DNA of 64,000 bases. Source: Lycocorax pyrrhopterus obiensis. Taxonomy: Eukaryota > Chordata > Aves > Passeriformes > Paradisaeidae. The stretch is taken from assembly GCA_014706295.1 (NCBI GenBank), contig JACSVZ010000007.1, positions 3,853,699 through 3,917,698 on the forward strand, read 5' to 3'. Below are positions 50,299 to 63,662 of the stretch, one piece after another. The translations under genes and the position numbers were made by a program. The first letter of the stretch is position 1; each line of letters begins with the position of its first letter. Under the pieces are notes generated by a model. It ran no database searches. It saw only the letters and a list, made by a program, of their open reading frames with translations, and had not been told where the DNA came from.

Positions 50299-53200
50299 TG
50301 TGCCACTTTGAGAAGGTTTCTGAGGATTGGTTCTTCTCAAATAGGGTGATCATTACTGGAATTATATCTTATCCAATGCCAACACTTTCTAGCCTTTCTG
50401 CACAGGAGTGTGGAACTGAGGATGGGCATGTGGTAGGAGGTGTTTATTACCAAGAAAGTCCCAAAGAGTCCTTTAACTTGTATTCAGGCCCACTTGATCA
50501 TTAGAATAAGAGACAAATGGATTTGTATGAAGTGAAACCTTCTCTGAATGGAGATCCAAAATCCTCACTGAATTCGAGTACTGCCAGAGGTTAACAATTA
50601 TCCTTGCCTAGAACAAAGCAGTTTTGGTTAAAGAGTCAATACCAAGTGATATGAAAGAAGGGCAAATTTCTACAAATGACTGTTCTAAACCAAGCTGGTT
50701 TTCCTCCTGAAAGTTATGTTGCAGCTGAAGTCAGAATACTCATGCACAGAGGTACTGCGAGGAAACACGGATCAGGAAATACAAGTACGCACTTTAAGAC
50801 TTATTTCCTAGATCAAAAAACAAGATGCCAAATCTGACAGAGATGCATTTTTCCATCCACAGAGAACACAGTTATGTCAGGTGAAGCCAGAATCCTAAAA
50901 GATCTCTCCAAATAAGAGGATTATGGTCTCTGTAACTGCTATTTTATGTGGCTTGGGGCAAGAGTTATCTGTCAATGACCTGGGCCCCTTTGATTTATGT
51001 GCTAGCAGTGAACAAGCTGGTGCTATGTTTTTATTTGCTTTATAATTGTTTCTATTATTTTTTGTTATAGTTATATTTGTATTATTATTTATTAATTATG
51101 TATCATTATATATTGTGCTATTTTCCAATGAAAAAATGCAGGAAGGAGTGGCAGGAGGAGAAAAAATAAACCAAACAGTGTCTTAGTTTTCTATATTTTT
51201 CATAATAAAATATTTAAACTTCTCTGCCAGAAGAAAGGTGCTTTAATATTCCAGCTTCAAACTTGCAAGAGTGTCATATAAATTGTTGCAAGAAGGTACA
51301 ATAATCCTATATACACCTACCACAGTTTCATTACACCTTCTGCTGAAATCACTTGTGAATAATAACACAACACAATGTGTCTTAATCTGGTGAAGAATGG
51401 TATTCTTAGAAGCATTTTCATGGTTATAAAACAATCCTAAGATTGGCAGATAGTACAGACTGGAAAGTATTAAACATTTTTTCTCATTTTTCTTATGAAA
51501 ATGGAACCAGTAAGAAAAAAAGGGAAAACTGTCAAGAGCTGTCTAAACATGACAGCAATATTTATTTGGTCCATCCTAGCAGTAGTTTTTCTGTCAGTCA
51601 CGAATGTTTCATACAGAAGGCTTACTTTAAATAAGACTGTTGTAGATCTTGCTAAGAGCCATGTTTACCATAACACTGTTTCTTGTCTTTCCCTGTACAG
51701 GTATCAAGATCCCCCAGACTTGCTCATCTCCTGAAAGAAAAAAAAAATCAAAAGATGGTTTCTTTATCATAATTTCTGCTCAGAACTCAGTACATACGAA
51801 GTTTTTTGTTCTGGAGCTCAGATAATCTTATCAAATATACAGCACAGCTTTTGCCAACTCTAATACAGTTTCTGAACTGTCTCTCCTACTTTCTTTTCTC
51901 TTCATTCATTGACAGAAAAGATCTCTTGGACAGTTCTAAGAGGTTCAGCAGGGAAGTGTTCTACCAAAACTAACATTTGCATTAAATTTTTCCCACAAGA
52001 TTTCCCCTACTACTCGTGTTTGTTTCTTGCTGATTAGGAAGTCCTCGAACACCTCTAAGTTCTCAAGTGTTTGTCACTCACAAAGATATTAGCAAAGTGC
52101 TACTTTCAGTAACCAGTAGGCAAAGCAAGTTCTGTAGCACGACAGCTATTTTGACATTTTATTATTGCCTTCTCTTATGCAAAGGAGTTAGGAGTCAGCA
52201 GGATTGATTATACCACCACATAAATGTTTTCAGAAAAAATGGAGGAAAAAATTTTTGATTACAGCTGTTATGAGATGCCAAACATGCAAAGGAACCTGTG
52301 ATTTTTATTTTCCTTGAAATTGCTCCTTGGGGAAAATATCAAATTCGAATTATTGGATCTTCAATTATGCACAGTCTTTCAGTGTCAGTCTGAGTGTAAA
52401 TTTGTGATTTTCTGTGTCCAAAGTCTACCATACAGATTAATAAAATAAATAAGTGTCACATAGAAGTTTTGTTGGGACCATTCACACTGAGTAATCTAAT
52501 AGCTATCCCACTCAATCAAAAATCACAGTAATAGGGAAACATTTTCTTTGTATTTTAATACAGTTAAACATCTGCTCATTCCTTCAAGTATGTTATTGTG
52601 TAATAAATGATTTAGTATCACAAGTCAGTAGCCCTTTAACTTTTTACTGTGTAATGTAACAGTTTCTTAATTCATCTACTAAATGCAAAAAAGACCCCAT
52701 TTTTGTGTATTTCATGTATGAAAGCAGTTGTAAACACGGGGGATCCTGTACAGACCTGCAATCTATTAAAGCTCATTTAAATACTTTCTTTTTACAGTTT
52801 TATCCTTAGATAACCTTGCCAGAAGACATGAGTAATGTTTGCATGAATTGCCATGAAATTGCCGTTCAGTCCAGTGCAGTCTCCATGTACTGGTGTGTCC
52901 CAGTCACTATAAAATACCATATGTAATTCAGCAGAGATCTGCCTTGATTATGGTTACTTTATTTCACTGGATGACAATTTTCACTCTTGGGGACTTATTT
53001 CTGTACATATTTCATAGCAAAAAGTCATGGCTGCTTGTAGCACAACAATCAGACAGCTCTAGCAGCCTCCATCACTTATTTGTCTTTGTTTATTTAATAT
53101 GTACTGCTTAGGTATTCCAGGTCATTAAAAGGTCTTGAAAACAAGATGCTCCCAAAAAGCCTTCAGGGAAAGCACTTCGTTTTTACTGTCATTTCTAGAG

Positions 53201-55448
53201 ATACTTGGGCAGAGACAGCCAGACAACCAAAAGGATATTTTAAGAGCAGACTTTTTTTTCTTTTGCATTAGCTACAGTGTAAAACCACCAACTTTAAGGC
53301 CCTGAGGAAGGCGAGGGGAATTGAGTAGCAAGACAGCTGACAAGAATATATATAGTGGGGCTGGATATCTTTAGAGAGAGGCAAGAAAACACTCCTAGAG
53401 GAAGTTTGATTAGTCTTTGCTTTTATCCTCTGTTTGTTCTAGCAAAATATTATACATAACTTTGGGTTTTAAAATCCCTACTTACTCCCAGCTATTGATT
53501 GCCCCACTCACTCATTCTATCTTTTTTTTAAGAGAATTGTAGAGAATTGAAATCAGAATCATGCCTATTTGAGTATTTGTACAGCATTTACCATAAGTGG
53601 TACTGTTGCTGTGCCAGGATTTTATACTAATGTGCTTTAGATGCTCTATTGCAACCTAACTCTCAACAGAAATTACACAAAGGAACAGATGTACCACACA
53701 GTTTGTAAGCAACACAATTTCTGAAGTTCAAAGATACCTAAGTTCAAAAAAGAAAATGCACAATACCGTATACATACCAGGGAGAGTGGAGAGCTGAAAG
53801 AAATCCCTTTCTTTACAAGATCTGAAGAACACCTGGTTCAGCACAGATGAAATTTAAATGCAACTCTAAAAGAGCTACAGTTGCACGAAACAATTCCAAA
53901 AGAAAATGGGTACTGTATCTGTCAAAACAATTTCAGGACATGCATTAGATTTCACTCTCACTAGTTTTCACTATTTATTGCTTCCCTTTGCAGTGTCTTA
54001 TTAATTTATAAATGTGTGGGATACCAATGTTTGTATCTATTAATACAATTTAAAAATTCATGAGGTTAAATGCTTTCTATTTAAGCACTAAAGTCATAAA
54101 GCCATCATATCCAATATCTACATACTTGCTAAATCTTGGTCTCCTGTACAAGAGGGAAAATACTAAGACATCCAGAAAGAGGAAAGTGAAAGTCAAATCT
54201 GTCAATGAGTCCCATGAGCAGGTTGTAGACAGAGTTTATGAGCTCACATATTGATTTTACACCTTGCTTCTAACAAGGATATAAAGTTTGCAAGCACACC
54301 AATTTCTGACATTTGTATTACTTAGAACAGCTAACATTACACTTCTTTCTTTGCTCAGAGTTAACTTCATCTCAGCAAGGTTGATCACCTTAGGTTATAT
54401 CTCATACTCAAATTTAATTGGTGGTGTTGAGTGAGTTAAAGAACCTGGTGCAGAGGAGGAGTCCTGAGTGTCCATGCCAAAATAAGCACCTATACTTGCC
54501 TGTGCTTGTGTGAAATACCTGAGGCAACCTAAGATTACCTTTTTGCTTTGTTTCATTTATTTCTATGTAGCTTTGAAACAACTCATGCATTTCTTGCTTC
54601 CCAGAATAGCTGTGATTTCATCAAACATCTATAAAATCAGGTGCTTTTGCATTACTTCTTTCTGCTTTACATTTGTACTTTTACAAATATAAGCATGTGT
54701 GTGTCTGTGTAGACATACATATGCTTCCTTTTTCTCTTTGTAATGCTTGAAAGATACACATTTTTATATTCATATATTACTAAAGAACCTCAGATCTACT
54801 TTAAAAAGCCTTTTGTTCCCTGTTTTTCAGTTGCCAGTTCTTTCTGTTCAAAATATCTAACATTTGTTGTTACTTACTTGGAAGAACTGAGATTTCTAAA
54901 TAACATGGGGCTCACCTTCAAACAGCTTAAATTGGACTACGTGAACTGGAGTCTGCAGAACCAGACTTTCCTAATTGGATTGCTCTCACAATTGTTATAA
55001 TATATTTGTCTTGCAAATATGCACACGTATGTTAAATATTTGTTACCAGAGCCTTTAGCTTCCTAATCAGTGGCTTCATAATCTTCAGATGAGCAGGTGT
55101 GCCAATTGTGTCACATGCTGTGCCCTGTAAACGTGTCCACTCAGCAAACGGAACTACATTTTGGAGTCTATGTAACTAGACATTTGCCATTTTGTAATTG
55201 AAAATGCAGTTAGCAGAGGTCAAAGATGGGTGAAGCAGCTCTTTGTGCTTCAGAGAACCATTAGTTTCTGACTTGTCAAGGATATAACATCTAAATGCAT
55301 TTTTGCCACAATCTACACTAGTTAAAATTACATTCCTTTCATGTCTGAGTTTATTTGAAAATTATATTGAAGTTCATTATTAGGTATCATATAAATAGTG
55401 TTATAAAGTGTTTAAATCATTATTAAAATTATGTACTTCTGTTCATAG
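50299..55448. other. AT-rich non-coding stretch
   Basis: No recognised gene, LTR or CR1 end. Low-complexity A/T sequence occurs around 51020-51120. Confidence 0.55.
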
Positions 55449-55496
55449 GATATTTCTAAAGAACTTGTGGAAATACCACAACACGAGAACTTCCAC
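55449..55496 (+). other. Exon-like 48-nt segment (candidate only)
   Basis: The segment is preceded by TACTTCTGTTCATAG (acceptor-like) and followed by GTAAGTC (donor-like). It is exactly 48 nt and open in the phase reading DISKELVEIPQHENFH. The base before the donor is C, not the preferred G, and the polypyrimidine tract is weak. It lies about 95 bp upstream of the CpG-rich block. I do not recognise the peptide. Chance splice-like pairs are expected in a window this long. Confidence 0.2.
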
Positions 55497-55586
55497 GTAA
55501 GTCTTTAAATTAGGGGGGAAAATCAGGTCCTTTGGAGTGCCTTAAAGGAAGGTAAATGTTATTTTACGTAAACAAAGTAGGACCAG

Positions 55587-55910
55587 ATTTCCGACTTCGA
55601 GAGGCGTTTGCTTGCCTACCAAAAGATACAAGCACGAGTGAATTCGCTGCTGCTGCTGATTGCAAACTTGGCTGAGCTTTGCTGTGCACGGGGATTTCCT
55701 TGCAGTGCAGCAGTCTCAGGCTCCACGCCCTTGCAGTGCAGCTGTCTGCCCCATTAAGAAGGCATCCGGCCGCGCGCCAGCAAGGACACGGCAGATGGAG
55801 CGAGCCTCCTACGCCGAGGGTTCAAGCAAGGGCACAAACAGACGACTGCACGTGATTCACCCAGCAGGTTTGAAGCCATCCCTGTGCTTCAGAAAGAGCT
55901 AACGCTGCAC
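55587..55910. promoter_or_regulatory. CpG-rich cluster, candidate CpG island or promoter
   Basis: I count 18 CpGs in about 325 bp, including TCCGGCCGCGCGCC near 55767-55780, while surrounding kilobases are strongly CpG-depleted. GC content is also visibly higher. An imperfect direct repeat, CCTTGCAGTGCAGC(A/T)GTCT, occurs at about 55697 and 55729. An 80-codon frame (55660-55902) crosses it without a recognisable domain. It could be the promoter or first exon of an unrecognised transcript on either strand, or an old GC-rich repeat. Confidence 0.45.
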
Positions 55911-57717
55911 AGCCATGGCCATGACCCACTAAAACAGCTGCTAAAAACACCTTTAAAGCATCCTCTAACCATTTAGAGTTGTCTTCCACTCTCTTAGTTG
56001 GCCAGTGCTAAAGATACAGTTCAAAGCCTGAAGTAGAAGTGCCAACCAAAAGCCCACCCTCCCCCCATGAGAGCACCTTTCTAACACCAGACCCATTCTA
56101 GTCAGAGTGGATGACTTAGGGTTAAAGTGTCTGGCTTCAGCTCTCCACTGCTCTGACCCCGTGTCAGCCTTAAGGGGTGCTGAGGTACAGGAAAGTGGCA
56201 TATGAGACCTCCCAAAGTAAGAGCAAAACACGTGAAAAAGATGTATTTCAATGAGAGGAAGAGTCAAGACGTGACTAAGGCAAACCTCAGCAACCAGCCC
56301 AACCTAAGCTTTATGTTTGTCAAACAAAACTTATTTAAAGTAATTGTTAATGTTTCTGTCTTCTCTGAAGATAACTGTTAATGTTTCTGTCTTCTCTGAA
56401 GGTATTTAATAAATAAAAATAAACCTAAGAGATATTTTTAGATATTTTTATTCTGCTCAGGTACAATTTTTTTTCCACTGAATCAAAACCTGAAACTTTC
56501 CCTCCACAGCAACAGATCTAGGGAATCACGTGGAGGTTTCCCTTTTCTGTTTTACGTTCTGTCCCACCCTATCTTGCTCTTACAGGGTTTTTTGCAAACC
56601 CACTGGATATCCTTTGTGGAAAAGCAGCAGGTGGAAAAACTGCTTCCCTCCTGGGGCTTTCCTTTTGGTTCATCTCACCTTCATTCAAAGAAATTTTCAT
56701 CCAGCAGGTGGGACATGACATCCCTGTCGTTGTCATTGCCGGCTGTACCGCCCCAAAAGGCCGTCGTTGTCTGCTGTAGGGTTTTTATACCTCTGCATCC
56801 CGTTGTTTCTGCGTATAGTGGACACAACATAAACTGTGTGTTCTAGCAGTTTTGGAGACCTTCTGGCAGATGTTTGTAGACAAGCAAGTAACACAATTTG
56901 GCTTTAAAGTGAGCTGAGTGTGGCTTCCCAAGCACAGGGCTTAGACTGGAAAAACAAGCAATGTCTCAGCAGAACAGCAGAGGGAAACAGAGACACAGGT
57001 CTAAGTGCACTACTGAACACTAATCATTGGTAGTGACAAGGAGGTTTGGTGGGTCATGGGAACTGATAAGTTCAAACTCATCATATTTAGACTGTAAACA
57101 GTTGAAAGGTTGAGTAAAGAGACTGACAGGCAGAAAGGGAGTCATGCACATGAGAACTAGAATTTATTAGAAAAAATAAACCATTAGCTTACAGCATGCC
57201 TTTGCATGATTCTTCTTCATGACTCAACATCAATGTTCTAAGAATATAAATGTGGGACATTTCCTTGCACTATTAGATATTGAAAGTGTGGAAGAAGTTG
57301 TCTTCTACAATACTTGGCTTTCTGGAGCTCGTACATTTTTAAAAAATTTCAAAGCCATGTGATTCACTAAAGCTCTGAAAGTAGAAAAAACACAGAAAAT
57401 ATTTCCTAAAATTTTGTCAGAGCAAGTTAGCTGAAGGTTATTTTTACTCCATTTTCTCCCTAAACATCTATCCCAAGACAGTATTATCCATCTCATGGCC
57501 ACATGAGAGTCAGTTGAGAATACACAACAGGGAAAGAGGTCTTCTGTACGGAAGCTTTCTGTGAGAAGAAGAGTAAATTTGGAACTTGAAACCTGTAAGA
57601 CATCTTTTCCCACTACTATTATCTAATGATTTTAATTTGCTCATTTAGTAAAATTTAGGGATTACATAATTCCAGTAATTTCTTTTTTCCTAAAAGTTTT
57701 TAGCAAATGCCTTGATT

Positions 57718-57719
<2 letters not shown>
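55911..57719. other. Non-coding sequence with moderately raised CpG at 56530-56830
   Basis: No gene is recognised. A 31-bp tandem duplication lies at 56346-56402. The part 56530-56830 has more CpG than typical for the window and an acceptor-like CTTGCTCTTACAG at about 56573-56585, but no protein match. Confidence 0.5.
56346..56402. repeat. 31-bp tandem duplication
   Basis: GTTAATGTTTCTGTCTTCTC plus GAAGATAACT repeats once (units start at 56346 and 56377); the second unit is cut short. A second, 10-bp duplication (AGATATTTTT twice) follows at about 56430-56450. Confidence 0.92.
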
Positions 57720-57748
<29 letters not shown>

Positions 57749-57780
57749 GGTGCCAGAGAAGATGAGTGCCATTTTTATTT
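57720..57780 (-). pseudogene. Candidate poly(A)-tailed retrocopy 3' end
   Basis: The + strand has an uninterrupted run of 29 T (57720-57748). Read on the minus strand this is a poly(A) tail preceded by AATAAA, lying about 19-25 nt upstream of it in AGAAATAAAAATGGCACTC. That is the normal mRNA cleavage geometry. The body of the putative retrocopy would lie to the right (57780 onward on +), where I recognise no parent gene. No target duplication is found by eye. The alternative is a simple A-tract expansion next to a chance hexamer. Confidence 0.35.
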
Positions 57781-60700
57781 CTAAAGACAAATGTGTTTTC
57801 CAAGCCATGCTCATGTCCAAGTCTTTTATTAATAGAACTTGACATCTTTACAACTGGCATAAAGGGCTCTTCAGGTCTTAGTATGATATAACAAGGTAAT
57901 GAAAAATTCCCTTGTGAAAAATATGAAGATCTTAAGTGTATGTGGGTATACTCGTATATACCTACGTGTATATGTGTGTGCCCATGGGCATAGAAGATTA
58001 TATATTTATACACTTGTAAAAGATAGTGTATTTTCTCCACAATAAAGAGAGGGTGCTGCCAACCCTAAATAAAATGATAGTAATACATTGGTGTGAAAGA
58101 AAAGAGAAATTATTTCCAAATAACTGTTCTGAACTAGATATAAATATGGTAATTAGTACTGCTGGGTTTGTGAAATTGAAATTATTGGATCCCTCTCATA
58201 AATTAAAAGAAACTTTATCTTCAGTGAAGATTATATAGCTCTCAGATTTTTCTCAGCTAATTTTTATGGTTTTGCTACTTGCAGATCTTACTGTGCAGAA
58301 TGTCTCGTTCAACAGTCCTTGATCTTGTGCATTTCTCACTCCACTGTCAATTCAGTGTGGGTTTCAACACTGATCCCATTCTCAATTTGGGTCACTCTCC
58401 TGCAGTCCATTCTGTCACATTCCAGTCACAATGACTGAGAACACACTAACTGATACAACATAGATGCCATAGAAGTGTTCTAACCAAAAATTTAGGACAG
58501 TTGTATTCCAAGTTCTTTAAATCAATACTCAATTAATTAAATCCATCCTAAACACTACAGAGTGCCCAGTCTTTTTGAATAGGTTAAGTGCTCTGTGTGT
58601 TCATTTGTGCATGTGTGCGTGTAACATTCCAGTCAGAATCCATTATAATAAAATCTGCTAGGATGGAGAATGATGAACAATCTCCATTTCAAATGTTATC
58701 CACATAAATTCATACATGGCATATTAATGGTACATATTCTTTTTCTGTATTTGAAATGTTTCTCTAGACTTCATGACCTAAAACTGTCTTTCTAAATTTA
58801 GCTGAAAGAACTGCACAAGTAAATGATAATGTATGTGTCATAATATAAAACACAGGCATCCTTTTAAGTGCAAATTTTTGGTTGGTGTGCATTCAAACAT
58901 TAAAAAATATGAAAATAAATAACCATGATCTGATAGATTCTATCTTCCTATCAGAAGAGGCTATGAGATATTTCTACAGTGTACAAGTCCTGACTGCAAT
59001 TAGAGGAGACTAACTGGCACAGGGCAATTGCAAGCACATCTGACAGCTTGTGCTGACCTCTAGGAATTGCTCTGTTGTTGAACAGCCATGCAGTAGTCGT
59101 TTCTAAAATGCTCTGGAGACCTGCAAATCATTTACTTTTCCTCGCAGTCTCAGACTGGCTTTGTGGTGAAAGACAAACATCTTACACTGAATTAATTAAT
59201 ATTTTTCCAAAGGTAAAATTTAGGTGTCACTTAGATTCTAAAAAATCGCCCCTTGAAAGCCACTTTAAAGGAATTTTCTACAATGCGTAAAAGTGACTAT
59301 GTCCTCATGCCACAGCATTGGAAATAAGATACAGCCCCAGAAAAGGTGTCTCAAGCAGAGGGTACAACCACTGCAGGATCCCTGTCCTGTGGGTGTCATT
59401 CAGATGTGTCAGGCACAGGAGGCCTCTAGAGAAATGTGGGCAGAAATGGAATGTATTCTGGCACTTACATTCATCATCCAAATCTCACCGTGTCAACAAG
59501 GAGCTCAGATTCTGACTGAAGGATGACAACCTCTTTTGAAAATGTAGGATATTTGCAGGTTCTTTTATACTTTTTTCAAAACTTGGAATAGATAACTAAA
59601 TTCCATAAGCAAATGCCTGGTACTTATGTTGAAACTACTTTTTGAAGATACCCAGTGCTGATGTCTTAGAATATTACCAAGAACCAAAGGTTGAATCTGA
59701 AACATGAGAGAGCTAACAGATGTTTTCAGCCTCACTTCCAGAGATGCAGGATCATCCAGCACCTGGCAGCATAACCCTCCCAGGAGTCTTATGTTTTACC
59801 AAAACATTGGTAAAAATTAATGTTGTTCTCAAATCACTGAGGGAAGAATAAACGCTTGTAGACAGAGCTACTCACTCACATCAACTCATAAGAACTCCAA
59901 ACCAAGACATTTAGAAAACCAGAATCAGCAGTAGAAGAAGAATTTTCTTACCAGCCTTCATCAGTGGTTCTTTGTGTGTTCAGACCTGAGAACTGGCCCC
60001 AAATACTCGGGTCTACCTAAGAGCCCAGGGCACTAAGAATTCGATCAGGGTGGCTAAATTCTTGGCAGATTAAATAAATACTCTTCTGAAAAAGAAAGCA
60101 TAATTTTAGATCATGATGGGAGGTAAAGACTGGCAAAACATTGTATTTGGAAAGATTTGCATGTGGTCAGGAGTTCTGCAGAATTCTATTTGTGTCAGTA
60201 CATCTTCTGAAGAGCCCAGTGCACCGAAGTACAGTGTGAAATGGTAAACTGACGGCATCATTTGGCATTGGAAAGTAAAGCCATGACACTCATACAGCCA
60301 AGAATCACTTTTTCTATCAGCATCTGAACTCCAGAAGAACTTGAATTCTAAATACCTCTTGATCATGTCAGTCACTCCAGGTTCAAATGGTGAATTCTAA
60401 AGGCTCCATTCAGGTCTCCATGTCAAGCTAACACTTGAATTTGAAGCAAGTTTTCAAATATTTGAATACTTGATTTTGATCAAACTCCAGTTAAAAACAT
60501 CAAAACTTCCTAGGCATCAATATTTTTGATTATGGAGAATTCCCTGTGCACCCAGCTTGATAGGACCAAAGGACATGGACACTTTCCCCCATGAAAATTT
60601 ACTTTGGGATTCAAAAAATAAGCTTTCATTTACCTGTCTCACCTGCAAGGCTGTTCACAAAGGATGTTCTCAGAGTTTATGTATCAGGCTCCACAGAAGA

Positions 60701-62923
60701 AAACAAAACAAAAGCCAACTGCACTAATACACCTTTTTATGCCACAGGGTGAGTTGCCAAAATATTCACTGGGAAAAACGCCTAAAATAAAACCTTGGAT
60801 ACTAACCTAAACAGTCATGGAAACTCATACCTGGAATGCATTGAATTTAACCAGATTGAAGTTTGCCAACCACTAAAATGCAATTTCACCAAAAATCCTA
60901 TTGTTTATGCTCCTTGCTATACAGGCAGACAAGATACTTAATAGCATTTCGCCCACATATACAGTTGGAAAAAAATGAAAATATTTTTATTTTTGCTTTC
61001 CTTTTCCCTTTTATGGCCAAGCAAAACTTGCCAACATTGTATTTCATTTACTTTTATTCATAGTTGTTCCTGTGAGCAGCCTCACCACTTTTGTCTTGAT
61101 TGTAGAAAAAGCAATGTTGTCTCAAAGCACCAAAATAAAGCAAGCATTTGCCAGCACATTGAACTTGCATCTGCTTACATAAGTACATCTGTCCCTTCTC
61201 ATCTCAGCACTCCATAGTGAGCCTAATGCCACCATAAACATGCCTGCTCAATTAATTTGTAATGCATGCCTCTGCATAGAGAAATAAAGAAATATTTCAA
61301 AATGAGGATATCTCCATCTGGGCCAATAGCTTTCGGTGACCGTGGTTAGTACTGGATGCCTTGGAAGAATGTGCTGGGTCTCCTCACAGTGCAAAATTAC
61401 TGTGCTGCCAGGGACAGATTTTCAAACCTCTTGCTCTCATTCTCTGTAAACATATGAAGATCTTAGACAACTTAATTCAGGTATATTTGCAATACATTTA
61501 ATTTTTCTTCATTCTTGTCCCAGAAAAAATGGCATCTCTCACACACACATATACACACAAAAAAGAGAAATAATGGATTCAAAAAGGTTATGTCTGATTT
61601 ATCCTCTGTTTGGAACAGAGTCAGAAGTAAATTCATGGCTTTAACCTCATTATCACTTCCTAAATATCTTCCTTATCTACCACACTTTGTTACTGTAGCT
61701 GGGTAATGAATGCAAACACTACAGTCCTGAAAAATCACTGAGTATCAAATGACTAACAGTCTGGTCTGAAACACTGTATGGTCTTCACAAAAACGTTACA
61801 AATGTTTCCATTGAAAATACGGACTGAATACTTGTGTATAATGTCATCTATTTGAAGCAGGTGGTACGAGAAGCGAGCTTACAGGAAATTGATAGGGTTT
61901 TTTCAACCTCAAGGCATTTAGCAGGTGACTTCTTTGACCTGTGCCGCATGACCCTTTCCTCAAAATGTTTTAGTAAGCTTTAATTTTTTAGCAAAGGACA
62001 AATCCATTCTATAACATGGCATTCAGAAAACAAACAATGAAAAGAGAGATGTTTTAAACATTGCAAGGCCACATTGTCCAAATCAGAGTTTCATAAAGAA
62101 GAGAACTTGAGTAATCAAGACTACCCTGAATAAGAAGAGAAGTCAATGAAAAAAGCAAAGGGCCTTAAACTCGGCTCTGATCAATCTGAGATCTATTCTA
62201 TATCAATTGCAGACAAAACTATTAACTAGGACTGCACAGAAAATGTCTCTTTCAGACAAGTTTATCAATTACAATTTTCATTATGTAGCTGCAGAAGAAA
62301 CCTGCTAAAAAAGATGTCAGAATAGGCCTTCACATGGAGACTTCCAAGGATTCTTTAGCAAAGAGAAGAGATGAAGAGTTAGTACATTTAAAAAAGGTAA
62401 AAACATAATATTAACAATATTCTTGAAACTAAAAATAGGTTAGAAGTTGAAAGTGAACTTCAGGAGATTAAAACTCATCCTTAAACCAAATCAGCTCCCC
62501 TCGTGCCTGAATATTCAGAGGGACTTCTCTGAAAACATTCAGAACATCTGCCTTCCTGCTCGTAACTATGGCACTGACACAGAGCTCTTAAGAGGTTGTG
62601 GTGGCAGTGGGTAACTCCACCAGAGCTCTCCAGTCCTCTTTCTGCAGCATCTTCCTTCACAGGCAGGGGTCTTAAAACAGTGCTCTTGTGTCAGCAAGGA
62701 TTGTGACTGGCTTTCAATACCTTCGTGGTGCAAGTGGGCTGCAACCAAGCTGAGATTCAAATGAAATGTTAAAATTAAGGAGGCGAACTGGAGAAAAAAT
62801 ACCAGCCTCTTCAAAAGTTGAAGTCTTTAGTTTTTAACTACACCATCCATAAAATGGCAGAATTCCATAAGCAAAAGAAAGTTTGTCTAACCATGATGGC
62901 TTATCAGACAAAGTATAAGTTGA

Positions 62924-62968
62924 TTTTTGATCATTTGGTTTTGGATCATTTTATTTTGATTAGTTTGA
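62924..62968. repeat. Imperfect 15-bp tandem repeat, three units
   Basis: TTTTTGATCATTTGG, TTTTGGATCATTTTA and TTTTGATTAGTTTGA follow one another. Confidence 0.75.
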
Positions 62969-63650
62969 TTTTCAAATAGCCTGGCATGGTTCTTATAGCT
63001 TCCAAAGTGAGAGGCATTAAGGTTCTGCAGTTTACCCAGCTCTATATCTCAGAAGGCAAATGAGAGTGTCTTTAAAAGTCATTCTAAAAAGGAGACATAG
63101 TGAGTGAAGCAGCCCACAGAATACCTTGGTAAAAAGTTAAAATCATAGAAAATTCACTTGTAGTAAGAAATGGACTTTGTGGAAATAAGAAATAAATAAT
63201 TGGTAAAAAAAGAAAGAAGAATCATGTTAGTAGCTTAAAACTGGGCCATCTGGAGTTGAGCACTGTGTTGTCCTCTCAACCATTTGCTCGAGGCTTATAA
63301 ACATCATAATCACAAAAGCATGCTTCTAGAGGGAATAGAAACTGCCCCAGGTAACCATGCCTCTGCTAAACCAAGATGATTTAGACCTCAAAAGTAAATA
63401 GGCCACAGCTATTACAAGCTAAGGAAATTAGGATAGGATAAGGTAACACCAGAACGATAACAACTTTAATGATTTGCAAATGAAAAGCAATGCTTGCACT
63501 CCTGTGAAGATTTTCAAGGGCACAGAAAGAAATTTGCAACCTGTAACAAAATTCTGCTTCTGTTTATGTTGTAGCAGGTACCACATTGCAGGACTGTCAG
63601 CAACATGCTATTTCTCTTTCCTTAGCCATGAAAATACAACCATCAGCTTT

Positions 63651-63662
63651 CCCCCCCCCCCC
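63651..63662. repeat. Poly(C) tract (C12)
   Basis: Twelve consecutive C bases on the + strand, uncommon in AT-rich DNA. Confidence 0.95.
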
